From: Asparagopsis taxiformis
Lineage: Eukaryota; Rhodophyta; Florideophyceae; Bonnemaisoniales; Bonnemaisoniaceae
Assembly: GCA_030407315.1 (NCBI GenBank)
Contig: JALQPE010001001.1
Coordinates: 1 to 64,000, forward strand
DNA: 64,000 bases
Direction of reading: 5' to 3'
Under the pieces are notes generated by a model, which was not told where the DNA came from, did not search any database, and was given only the letters and a program-made list of their open reading frames with translations. Below, piece by piece: positions 1-10,725 of the stretch. Within the stretch, counting starts at the first letter, position 1; each line of letters opens with the position of its first letter. The translations under genes were made by a program, and so were the position numbers.

Positions 1-967
1 GCTTTGTTTCCGACGGATATGAAGATGGAAACAGGGATTTCCAGAATCTGTTGTTTAAGTAGCACTCTGCGGGGGGAAATGACGTGTAGGATGAACAATA
101 GAGGGATGAATTTGAAACGGAGCGGTGCGATGGGAGGCCCAGAAAAACGATACCTAGGGTGCGAATTACGCTTTGAAGCACATGACCTGGCGAACAGGCG
201 CAAAATTATTGTATCTTCTACCGCCTTCTCTAGTCATAATGACGTCATCACTACAGAAATATAGGAAAAACACTAGCATATGGGGCCTACTGGAAAGGGG
301 GAGGCGAGGAGTAGGAAAAATGGCGCACTTTCCTGGACGAGGAGTCCGCTTCCAGTGATGATTTGACGGTATATATCGATGACGTCATTGCATGCTCTGA
401 GCACACTTGGCAGGCAGTCAAAGCGGGCCACGTGGATGTGGGCGGCTAGGAAACAGCAGTGTGGGAGAAATTTTATAATTTCATGTTGCAGCGAGCAGTG
501 AATCTGCATTGCAATATATAAATTTATGCTATTTAAGATCACACCGATACGATTCAACGAGAGATTGTGCTTTCAACTTGTAAATAGGGCCGAAATGGTA
601 GAGTATACGAGTAGGAAGTACGTGTATGAGAACATCAGATTCAGTATTAGTGCCTAGAGCATCACTGCGAAATAACGGCCGTTTTTCCGGAAATGGATAC
701 ATCTTGGCTGGGTTTGTGGTTAGGGATGCGATACAAGATAGCCAAACGATTTTGAGTTTCCGGATGAAATAGCAATCAATGTGCATAAAGCAATGAGCAT
801 AGGGCAAAGCATTGTGGTGAACCAGTTCATTGGATCGAATGAAGCCTGGAAAGTTTTCGTAACGGTTAAAAGTAGTAGTACTGTATTGAGATAGTAGTCA
901 TGTCATAGAATTTAGAGTTGTATTCTATGCAACAAACTGAGCGAAGAAAAAGAACAAAAACATCAAG
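1..967. other. No gene recognised
   Basis: Only short unconvincing reading frames on both strands. Nothing in them resembles the families found elsewhere in the window. The last 50 bases are purine-rich and lead directly into the ATG of the transposase relic. Confidence 0.6.
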
Positions 968-3900
968 ATGGCTCCGAGACGGACTCCTATTCGAAAGAAA
1001 ACCACAAGTCGTAGGACAAAGGCGAGATTCGATTCACTCAATGTGGCCAGTCCCAGTAAACAGCTTCCTGGGAAACTGCAGGGAGAAATCCGCAGCAGTG
1101 ATGCAGCCTGCATAACAAAGAAATCCCGAGAGGTAATGAGCTACGACGTGAGTGTACCACAGATGACCTATTGGAGTCCCCAATCCCTATGGGTGACACA
1201 ATAGAAGGTTGTATTGATGTGTACAGCAACAACGATAAGCTGGAAGTGACATCTACGTAGCATCGAGCACGCTAATGGAATCGGAAGAGCAACCGGACGA
1301 GGTTCTGATTCCATTTCAACTGGAGGCCCGATAGACCGAAATGCTGGGAGGATGAAGCATGTGGTGATTTCAAGGCATTACTACAATGGCCTGCGATGTA
1401 TGGGGCTCTTCAGCTGAGTGGAACTCAAAGAATGACAAGAGCCCACTATGAAGGTACCCTGTTCGGAATGAATTTCCGCAGAGATCCAAGTGAGCACGTC
1501 CCGTCGGACTCTGTGATGCGACAGAAGATACTACCATTCTTGAGGAAACACTGCTATGCAAAGAGCTGTGACATCGAGTTTCCGATAGACCTTCCTTCGA
1601 AAGAGCGGAGCAAGAGCTGCCACAGCATCGAGGTGCAGTAGGAACCCGTGGAACAACAGATGACAGAGACAATTGTGGAGGAATGGCGAAAGTTCGTATT
1701 GTACTCCCAAGCACATGGGCTCTGAAAGATGTCCAGACTCGACCAATCTTTAAAGCATTCCGCAGTGATGCGAACAATCGAAGCTCGGAAGGAGAAAAAT
1801 CAACCGCAGAGTGCAGCATTGAAGATTCGTTCATTGCAAAGTGCAGGAGGGTGTTTTGAGCGACCCATTCGTTCGCACAGCGTTGTTCCCATTGACAGCG
1901 ATGGGAAAAGGGTTTGAAGCACATTTATGTACCTGATGGAACAGCAATTCGAATCCGATGTCATCCGGAGCTCGTCAGGTTGCCGTCATCGAAAGAGCAA
2001 AAGGGTTCAGGAAGAATGACAGAGATGGTGGGAAACCGAAGAGGAGAAAGTGGCGGTTACGTCGTTGTGGGAACTTCATGCTAGGACCATAGTTACCTAT
2101 GAGGCCGACACGACGGTGAGCATGATGTGCATGTCGAAAAATATCTGCAGCCGCCGTGTGTCATCTATTGGAATGGGAGAGCAGCATGCTCTGCGAGCGA
2201 TATCGCAATGTGTAATCGGAGCAGGAGCCAAGGGAAAAGGAACACGAGCTGGGGACGTGATAACCGTTCTATTACCAATTGGAATGGAAGAGGGTGATAT
2301 TGTTCCACACGTCGTATTGGTGAACAGGTATTTGAAAAGCAGGTCGGAGAAGCATCCACCATGTTACTTTGCTTTTCACCGGGCGCGAGCTTTGCTGAAG
2401 CCAGAAACCCGCCCGATAGACTAGGAAGCCCCAACTATGAAGAAATTCGTGTTTCAGGGGTGTTCTCGGATGGTTTCGGAGACCACAGGTCGCAATGGCA
2501 CCCAGCGTCTCCGCGAGAAGATGCACCATGTTGGGGAAAGCTGGAGGATGGTCGAAACTACTTTGTTTACCGATTTCTCCTTTACACGGATGACTTTGAA
2601 CCATTCACAAGCAGGAAGGGAAGTTTTGGTGGATGCTATTGTTACCTCTCAAATCTACCACCTCGGAAAGGGGAAGCTACCAAGCGGTTTCGAGTGATTG
2701 GTTTGCCACCTCCGGGAGTGTCCACAAATTGTGTATTGCGATATATCGTTCAAGATATAGTGCGAGGAAGCACAGAGGGTTTCCCAACGAAAAATGCAGA
2801 GGGAGAAGATATTGTGGTATTTCTAGACCCAGTGGGGAGCATTGGAGACTATCCTGCAGTTTCACATACCCTGGATGTTCTTGGACACACATCAACTCTC
2901 ACTCTCCGTGCCACATCTGCAGTTTCCGCAATATGACCTGAGCAGTACTGTGGCACGAAGAATGCATACACTTCGGTAGTGAACGGGCAAACATCGACGC
3001 ATGCCAGAGCAAGTATCGAAATGCATCGACACGTAAGGATGCCACAGAAACCCAGCTTCGCACTCTCGGACTGGCTGCAGAAGAAGGGGAAGATTTACCA
3101 TTTCATGTCCTGAGCACTTCCTTGGAAGCAGTGCAGGAAGAAGTACCGAAGACGGAAAACGGAGTTTCAGTTGTCCCAGCAATTTTTGACCCGTACCGTT
3201 CCGCAGTGATAGCACCTGACCATCTATTGTCTGGACTGGCACAAGATGTACTGAACGCTTGTATTTCAGCTGCCAGCCACGAATTCGAGAGGTAGCTGAA
3301 TTGCAAATTCTGGGCGCTCTGAAGAAGTTCGGATGGAAGGCAGAACCGTTTATTGGGAACCAACACAATCTGCTTTCCATGAACATGAGTGACATATTCA
3401 TTGTGCTTCTGATAGCACCTATGGCATTTCGAAAACGCAGCTCGAATGATGGATGGGAAAGGGGAAGGTCATCGTGAAAAATTTGATGGGGCCGTCAACT
3501 AGTAGTGATGTTTCAGAAGCTGGTTTCGTGTATTATTTTCATGCCCGTATGGTGGAAAGACGGTCCCCTGAAGTAGAGACGGCTGACGGAGAAGGTGGCA
3601 GGAATGAATACATTCTGGAAGAACTGTAGACTACGTGGAGACGTTGAATGAGTATTGTCGGAAAGTGAAGGGAGCAGGAGCACATTTGGACAAGCCTAAT
3701 GTTCATCTTGTCGAGTTTTGTGTCATTCGACGCTTCCTGCCTACGGCTCTGTGAAGCACGTGCAGGAGCTTATATTCGAACGGATGCATCAGCCGCTGAA
3801 GAAAGGTGTGAGAATGTCCAATCACCAAAGCGAACAGCTTTCAGCGCTGGAATTATTTCTTGCGGATGACTGGCAGACGAGAGTGGCCATTGTTTTGCGC

Positions 3901-4175
3901 GAAATCGGCATGGGAGCCACAACATTGGTCCTCGTCCGAATGCTCTCAAATGGTCAACGTTTCTTTCACAGGAGCTAGGGAGAGAAATAGATGTGGAAGA
4001 CGAGGTAGTGAAAAACTGCTTCCAGGAACCGGTTCTCTCAGCTTCTCTCCCAGCGTCGAGGAAAGATATTGTCGGCGATGGTGAAATTGTGACGTGGAGA
4101 GGGCATGGAGGTATATCTATTGACGAGGTCAAGGAGTACATGAATGGAAATGTGATATGGCAGAGGGTGCTGTAG
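968..4175 (+). pseudogene. Relic of a TNP2-like (CACTA/Plavaka-like) transposase gene
   Basis: This is a decayed copy of the gene at 40882-44925. It starts with a short basic N-terminus (MAPRRTPIRKK) at 968, like MARPRKSR in the other copy. The best-kept part, 2361-2936, has the block FLLYTDDFEPF, the glycine-rich SFGGCYC segment, GVSTNCVLRYIVQDI and DYPAVSHTLDVLGH, each with a close counterpart in the better copy. Further on, PAIFDPYRSAV (about 3175) and ELIFERMHQPLKKGV (about 3765) also match. The reading frame changes many times and contains stops, and the cysteine cluster after DVLGH is destroyed, so it cannot encode a working enzyme. Transposases of this type cut and paste DNA elements in the nucleus. 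I saw no clear terminal repeats. Confidence 0.75.
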
Positions 4176-4883
4176 GTGTTTTCAACGGTTCTTTACCGAA
4201 AGGTACGGAAGCGGAACAAGCGGGTGTGGAAAGTATGCCGAATGGGTGAGAAGAGTTTCTAGAAGCACTACGACAGAGTGGGGAAGGAAAACAGTGCAGA
4301 GGTCTGGCTCTCTAGAATCAGGAGCTATCATCCATGCTGTTTGCCCTGACAGATGAAATGTGAGGATGGTGCAACTTCACAAGCGATTCTGTACCCGGCG
4401 TCTCGTCTCACATCAGAGATAATGCGGGGAGAATTAATTATGAACCGCGGTTTTTTATTGTTCTAGCGTTCTTTATCCTGAGGAACGAGAGTGCGAGAGA
4501 TGAGCAAAGGTACAGCTTATGGAGTTTGCCTGGGTTTGCAAAAAACTGATGAAGGAGTGTTCAAGGTCGAAGAGAGGCGACGAACAGTAATTGTGGAGAT
4601 GAGTGAGGGAGTCACTGAGGTGTTTGGTATGCACTATTGCATGGGAGTGTATGCGAATATGATGAGAACATGAGGGAGGTAAGGCACGGACCCGGACTGC
4701 TGGAGGGTGGAGAGATATATGCACTATGTAGGCGAGACGGATTTCCACCGAGGGCTGCATGATTTTTAGGGAAGAATAAAATGAATAACCAGATGCATCA
4801 CATATGAATTGTACACTCTAGGGCGGTGGTGGATTGGTGCAAAGTAGTGGGGAGAGGATCTGAGAGGATGGAGGGAGGTATGC
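4176..4883. other. No gene recognised
   Basis: Purine-rich on the plus strand towards its end. No supported coding region. It ends where the first palindrome cluster begins. Confidence 0.5.
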
Positions 4884-5235
4884 TTACAGCAAAGTCATCG
4901 TTACGATGACTTTGCTGTAAGAAAACGTTTCCATTACAGTGGCCAAGAATTTTTTACCGGGTAAAAAATCGTGGCAGCTGTAAGGAACCGTTTTTCCTTG
5001 CAGTGGCCGAAGAATTTTTTACCGGGTAAAAATCAGCAAGAAATTTTACCGGTAAAAAAAATTTGTGGCCGCTGTATGATTTGCTTGTACGAAAACGTTT
5101 CAGTACCAGCGGCACAATTTTTTTACCCGGTAAAGAAATCATGGCTGCTGTAATGTTTTCTTTTCTGTACAGCAAGTCATCGGTAACGAAAGACTTTGCT
5201 GTAAGAAAACGTTTCATTACAGCAAATTCATCGAT
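4884..5235. repeat. Foldback cluster 1 (nested palindromes)
   Basis: It opens with a 37-nt palindrome (4884-4920) with 18-base arms reading TTACAGCAAAGTCATCGT and one central base. It is followed by TTACAG...CTGTAA units whose centres hold a second palindrome, TTTTACCCGGTAAAA or a variant. A decayed copy of the first palindrome closes the cluster near 5169-5212. Unlike clusters 2-4 it lacks the terminal segment related to CCGAAGCCGTTTACC, so it may be truncated. Each unit has the form TA-CAG...CTG-TA, which recalls Tc1/mariner-type MITEs with TA target duplications. That classification is inference. Confidence 0.8.
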
Positions 5236-6038
5236 AGTTAAGGTTAAGTAACCAACTTTAGGATGTCCAGAGGACCTGCTCGTTGTAAGGATAAGGAATA
5301 TTGATCAACTGACGAAGAGGAAGCATTTTGAATCGACTAGGGTAGGACGCAATGAGATTTGGTATGCAAGAAACTGAATCGCAGTAGTGAATAGGTAGTG
5401 AAATGAATTCATATTGATGTTCTTTGGTGTATTGTCCATTGGAGCACATTGAAAACCATTTATATGATCACCGTTTAAATAGTCTATGAATCCTTGCAGC
5501 CGAGTACGCCAATAGGAAGAAATTCAGCAGTGGCCTGCACGGGAACCGTTCATTTGTGAGTAGCAAAAGTTAGTGTAGAAATGAATTTTTCAGACTTGTA
5601 GGAGAGGTGGTCGTAGTAAATGTGTATAAACTCACGTAGAATCGATTGATAGGAATCATGGTACGGAAGAAGAAGCGAGGTGGAAGAGTGTGGATGAAAT
5701 AGGTTTGTTGGAATATGAATGATAATTGACGTGGTGAGGTAAACGGGTTCGATTGCATTATATGCGCTAGAGGTACATACTATTAGGTGTAGATTGATGG
5801 AAAGGGCTAAACGCTTTGTGGAGGTATCAGGATCAGGTAGAGTCAGAGGTGCTGAGCGGGTGCAGCGTAAGGTTCATCAGGACTGAACGTAGGTAGGGAA
5901 TGTCTTGTCCGGACAGTATATAGAGAGGAAGCTGAGAGACGGGAAGCGCACTCGGAGGTACCACAATTGTGGATTTCATCGTCTACACAACATTTGAACA
6001 GAGAACCGATTGAACGAACTGAGATTGCAGGGATTACA
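5236..6038. other. Upstream region of PD1, no other gene seen
   Basis: No supported coding region. A TATATAG sequence lies at 5918-5924, about 115 bases before the PD1 start codon, and is the only promoter-like motif I can point to. Confidence 0.5.
5918..5924 (+). promoter_or_regulatory. Possible TATA box of PD1
   Basis: TATATAG, about 115 bases upstream of the ATG at 6039. Weak evidence, as no transcription start is known. Confidence 0.25.
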
Positions 6039-9000
6039 ATGGGAGACAATAGTATCATGAATACTACAGCGGAGAAGAGCAATTCTCCTTCTGCTGAAGA
6101 GAAAAGCATCACTATTGCTCAGTACAGCTCTTCTAAAGTGCAAGTTGATCCTCGCAAAGTGAAATTTCCGACAGTGACCTCCCGTTTGGTGCGACCGGGT
6201 CGTGTAACGAACTGGCCAGCATTTTCATGGATAGAGGTTTCTCTACCACTGGAACTATGATTACAGTCTGCAAAATGGAAGATAACGAAGGAGACGAGTT
6301 TTACTGCATCGATGGCTCTCATCGCATAGCTGCTCTGCAACTATGCCTGGAGAAGTACTCAGGAAAGAACAGGGATTCCTTGGAATTGGTTTGGGTACAA
6401 CAGTTGATTGCGCCGAACGGGCGTCTAATTTTCGATGCGCTGGAGGTTCTGAAACTGTCTCTCGAAGCCAATATACAAACTCACGATGTCGCTTCTGTGA
6501 GCATTGCCGACAATGTGTGTGCGGTCATAGAGTTTCTCAGGTTTTCCAACCAGATGGATCTTCCTGTTGTCCGGCTTATTCCTATTCTGAAAGAAGTGAG
6601 CTATATTCTGCCGTCCGACAGGAACCGTTCGGAGAACTCGTATAGGCAGTACATCAACATTGCGAAGGGGTTCAATCGCACAGACAGCGTTGCTTTCGTG
6701 TACTGGAGCTCTATCCCTAGCGTTTACAATGCTTTGGATAGGAACAGAGAAATCGAGGATGCAAGAACCGAGGAAGAGATCCGGACTTTTCTCGAATTGA
6801 CTCTGCCGATATGTACGGGTGCGTGCTCGATCTTGTCAATAACGCAATATTCCGCAATGGCACGGACGGACGCGGGACGCGCGATAAGGAGTGGTTCCAG
6901 TGGTTTGTGCTCGAGATGACAGCGTCGTGGACAAGGATGAGGAGGAAGAGAGGACTTGTCAGAAATATCGGAAGCGGAAGTCCGTTCACGATGCGCACTT
7001 GGCTACTGGCTCTGTTGGCCATCTATGATATGGCAGAGGTCGTCCGCAAGTGGTTGAACTCTGCAACGATGGAGGAATTCGTGCGAACGGATTTGGCAGC
7101 AGAAAACGCGAAGGAGGTCGGGGATAATGATCATCGCATTGGAGAGCGCATTGTATTCGTCCTTGTCGACTTTCATGACGACGTGGTAGACAGTAGCAGT
7201 CTGAGAACCAAGAACGGGATGTTTACAAACAGTTTTTACGACAAACTGGAATATGCTACCGGGAAAAGGCAATGCAGGAGACGAAAGCGGAGGAGGAGAG
7301 GGAACGGAATCGCATGACCCCCGGAGAAATAGAAAAAGCACTTGTTGATGGCGCCAAAGCAGAAGACGAAGAAGCACCTACTGCCGCAGAACAGGGAAAT
7401 AATTCTACAGAGAAGGAAACTGTGGAAACTTCTGGTCCTGTTCAAGCAGAAGAAGGAGTATCTGCCGAAGCCCAAGCAGAGCAGGAAGTTTCTGCTGTTG
7501 TGGAGGAAGAACAGGAAATTACTCCAAATGTGGTGGCTGAAGAAGTGATTCCTGCTGTCGCGACGAAAGCAATAGAAGAGGCACCTCTGAGCACCCCGAA
7601 AGAAGCAGAAGACCGTCCTGCCGCAGCAAAAGAGGGAGGACAGGAACGTCCTGCCACGCGTCTTGCAGCAGCTGAGAAGAGGGAAGCAGAACGTCTTGCT
7701 GTTCTCCAAAAAGAACAGGAACGTCTTTCAGCTTCAAGGGCAGAGCGGGAAAGTCGTGCCAGGGATAATTCGCCGGGAAGGATTGTCAGAGAAGATCTTC
7801 CTCAGGGAAGGAAACAAGCCGGCGATACGCAAAGTCTGGATATCAACTTGGACAATAGTGGTCGCATGGACATAGACACGCCTGGACAACAAGCTGGAGA
7901 TGCGCAGAACCGCTCTGTGATATTGAAACTTCGAATCAGGACACCAGAAACTTACAGCACTAGCCCGGCCGAAGTGGACAAGGAGAATTCGGGAAGAAGC
8001 AGGAGTTCTGGTGGAAGCGGCGATGAAAACGAGTCCAGGTTGCATAAGAAGCGAAGAAGGGAAGATACTAGCGCGAAGTTTTCTGAGCCCAATACGCCGG
8101 ATGACAACATTGAGATTGGGCCTCCCCGGGAAAGAAGAGTAGAGTCAATGCAAGAAACGAACGACTGGAGAAGAAGCACCACTCTTCACTGACGAGCAAG
8201 AAAACTCCCTCCAGACCGCACATTCGCAGAGGACATACCTGAGAAGCTGCCTTTATGCGTTCCTTCCAACTCGAGAATGAAGTATTATATCACAGAAGAA
8301 GACATTGATACAATCCGGACGGAGATAATGGAAGCAGCTGCAGGCTACTCTACTTTGGTATGTCCCCTCGGTTCTTGTGAAAGCCAACAATACTTCAGCT
8401 ACCAGAGAAGAATGATCGACGAGCTTGGTTACGTGGTGTTGCAAGACATTTTCTCTTCTACTACAGTGGGAGCAGCTACGCACGAGTTATTCACACAGAT
8501 GGCCAGCACATTCCAAGGTACTACAAGTGGCTCAAGTGCAAGTCAGAAGAACCCGTGGAAACCACTTCGACCGAAAGACAGCACTGGTGTATTCAAGACG
8601 GACCGGAAAGCATCTGCGATGACCTTGAGCAAGAAAGCGCGCGGCAGTACAGGAACAAGCTGATTCTGGAGCTAGGTAAGGCGATTTGTGCGGAGAACCT
8701 GAAGCTCGGGTTTGGAAGAGAAGAAGCGGTGGTCTTTCCAGAAACGGGTCTTCGTCTGATTTTGACCGCAGAAGGTAGTCAGGAGCAACTTATGCATACC
8801 GATGTTCCCGTCCGTGAGGGAACTGGAACTGGTCCTCTCAACTCGCCATCATATTTCATGATGGCTGCTGGTGCGGATGGGTTCATCATTCGTATCGCCA
8901 AGTTCAGCCATGTGTGCCTAAGTCATCCAGCGAAAGACAAGTACCGCGTGCCAGTGACGAACGTGCGCATCCCACCGTATTCCCTGCTTGTATGCCGAAC

Positions 9001-9153
9001 GGACGTGTATCACGGAGGAATGGGATTCGCGGAGGGTCGTTCTTCGGTGAGGTACCAGCATCCTATCCGGTCCCATCTATCACTGCGAACTTCCAGGGAG
9101 AAGTTGCTACAGCCTCCTTCAATGTCAACTACTGGGAGCGTTTAGATATCTGA
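6039..9153 (+). CDS. PD1: ParB-like domain + 2OG-Fe(II) dioxygenase fusion, frame-broken
   Basis: Start chosen at the first ATG in frame (6039, context acaATGg). Near the N-terminus is a ParB-like domain with SRLVRPGRV and the hallmark DGSHRIAAL (about 6308-6335). A helical region follows (ADNVCAVIEFL, YINIAKGF, YWSSIP), then a long Glu/Ala-rich disordered stretch (about 7270-8190), then a C-terminal double-stranded beta-helix dioxygenase. There, HTD (in QLMHTDV, about 8793) and the distal His in VYHGG (about 9007) would bind Fe(II), and the Arg in PIRSH would bind 2-oxoglutarate. Comparison with PD2 shows frame changes near 6209, 6789 (T run), 7257, 8165, 8212, 8513 and 9110. All but the one near 8165 look like one missing base. 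Within the aligned frames I saw no stop codons. It is either a recent pseudogene or a sound gene with homopolymer errors in the sequence. Substrate unknown; DNA, RNA or protein is possible. Confidence 0.75.
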
Positions 9154-9374
9154 TGAAATTAGTTCTTAATAGCATTCTATGGCAGGCATCAAGGCCGCCT
9201 TCAAGTAAACGATGAAAGTTAGGCTAGTACATGACGTTTGCGTATGTAGACGGGTCGGAGATATACAATACTCAATTTAATATGAGAAGGGGAGGAAACT
9301 ATGGTGGGCACTACTAGAATAGAACAAGGTAATATCGCAGTCGTCTTTGGTTGCAACATTGAGGTGAGGAAGGC

Positions 9375-9658
9375 TTACAGATGATGCAGTTTCGCTGGGG
9401 TGCTGACAGCAAAGTCATCGTTACGATGACTTTGCTGTAATGATTTGATTTCTTACAGCAAAGTCACGTAACGATGACTTTGCTGTAAGAAATCAAATCA
9501 TTACAGCGGCCACAATTTTTTACCGGGTAAAAAATTCTTGCTGATTTTTTTACCCGGTAAAATTTTCTCACCACTGTAATCAAACCTTTCCTTACAGCAA
9601 AGTCATCGTAACGATGACTTTGCTGTAAGCATCCCGGGTAAACGGCTTCGGCTGTAAG
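9375..9658. repeat. Foldback cluster 2 (nested palindromes)
   Basis: It lies just downstream of PD1. It contains three near-perfect copies of the TTACAGCAAAGTCATCG palindrome (9404-9440, about 9453-9488, about 9593-9629) and two TTTACCCGGTAAA-type centres. The ends are inverted relatives of each other: TTACAGATGATGCAGTTTCGC at the left corresponds to AAACGGCTTCGGCTGTAA at the right. The whole cluster is therefore itself a short foldback element of about 284 bp. No target-site duplication beyond TA is evident. Confidence 0.8.
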
Positions 9659-10197
9659 CGGTTGGGAGTTTCGTCCGTCTCCCACCCTGGGAAGGTGAGA
9701 AGGGAAGTGTGGAGCCGGGAACATCGTACAACGATGGTTTGGACGACTGTTGACGGCTCTGGGGAGCACTCTGCGTCGTGCAAGCCTGGTTTGCGCTGGC
9801 TGCACTACCTGGTATTGAACGGTTCTGTGCGCAAAGTTTACTCATGAAGGAGGTAGGGTGTTGTGTACCACACCAACCATAGTTACTAACATTTGCAGTG
9901 TACTCTAGTGATGTAATTATTATTCTAGTTTCTAGCTATACAATGATATTAAGTAAGTCAGATGTGCACAGAGCATGGTCTAAGCCTAGCACGGTAGAGA
10001 AAGATGGAAGAAAGATTGAAGGGTAGGCATGCAGAGGTATGAAGGCAGCAGTATGTGTAGACTATGGCAGTGGTAAAAAATATTTCATGCACCAAAGGGT
10101 GGGTAGAGTGACATTAGAGAGGTGGTGTGTAGGGGGAAGGTAGGTGGAGATGATGAAGGAGGACAACAGAAACGAGAGCGAGGTTGAGACCAACGGC
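9659..10197. other. No gene recognised between foldback clusters 2 and 3
   Basis: No supported coding region. It is bounded on both sides by related foldback elements. Confidence 0.5.
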
Positions 10198-10518
10198 TTA
10201 CAGATGAAGCAGTTTACCAGGGATGCTTACAGCAAAGTCATCGTTACGATGACTTTGCTGTAAGGAAAGGTTTCATTACAGTGGCCATGATTTCTTTACC
10301 CGGTAAAAAAATTCCTGGCCGCTGTAATGAAAACGTTTTCTTACAGCAAAGTCATCGTAACGATGACTTTGCTGTCAGGAAACAAAACATTACAGTGGCC
10401 ATGATTTCTTTACCGGTAAAAAAATTCCTGGCCTCTGTAATGAAACGTTTCCTTACAGCAAAGTCATCGTAACGATGGCTTTGCTGTAAGGATCCTTGGT
10501 AAACTGCCTGAGCTGTAA
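10198..10518. repeat. Foldback cluster 3 (nested palindromes)
   Basis: It has the same architecture as cluster 2: terminal TTACAGATGAAGCAGTTTACC at the left, an inverted relative ending in CTGTAA at the right, three copies of the TTACAGCAAAGTCATCG palindrome, and two TTTACCCGGTAAA-type centres enclosed by CAGTGGCC...GGCC-CTGTAA arms. Length about 321 bp. It lies about 200 bp upstream of PD2. Confidence 0.8.
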
Positions 10519-10725
10519 TTGTCGTACAACGAAAAGTGATGTGGAAGGTTCGGATTGGTCAACCGCTGAATATCATTACCAGGGTGTATACTAATAGGAA
10601 TATGTCAGATCTCTAAGTTTCGCCTATCTTACTCAGCTTACGCAGCAAAACAGCTTGTCGTTCAGATCTTCTTCTCTCTTTCTCAATCTTTCACTCTTCG
10701 TTTGTCTCATTTCTTCACCAAAGCA

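Noticed and set aside
4884..5235. CRISPR array
   Set aside because: Repeats are palindromic with no constant repeat/variable spacer pattern, and the DNA is eukaryotic.
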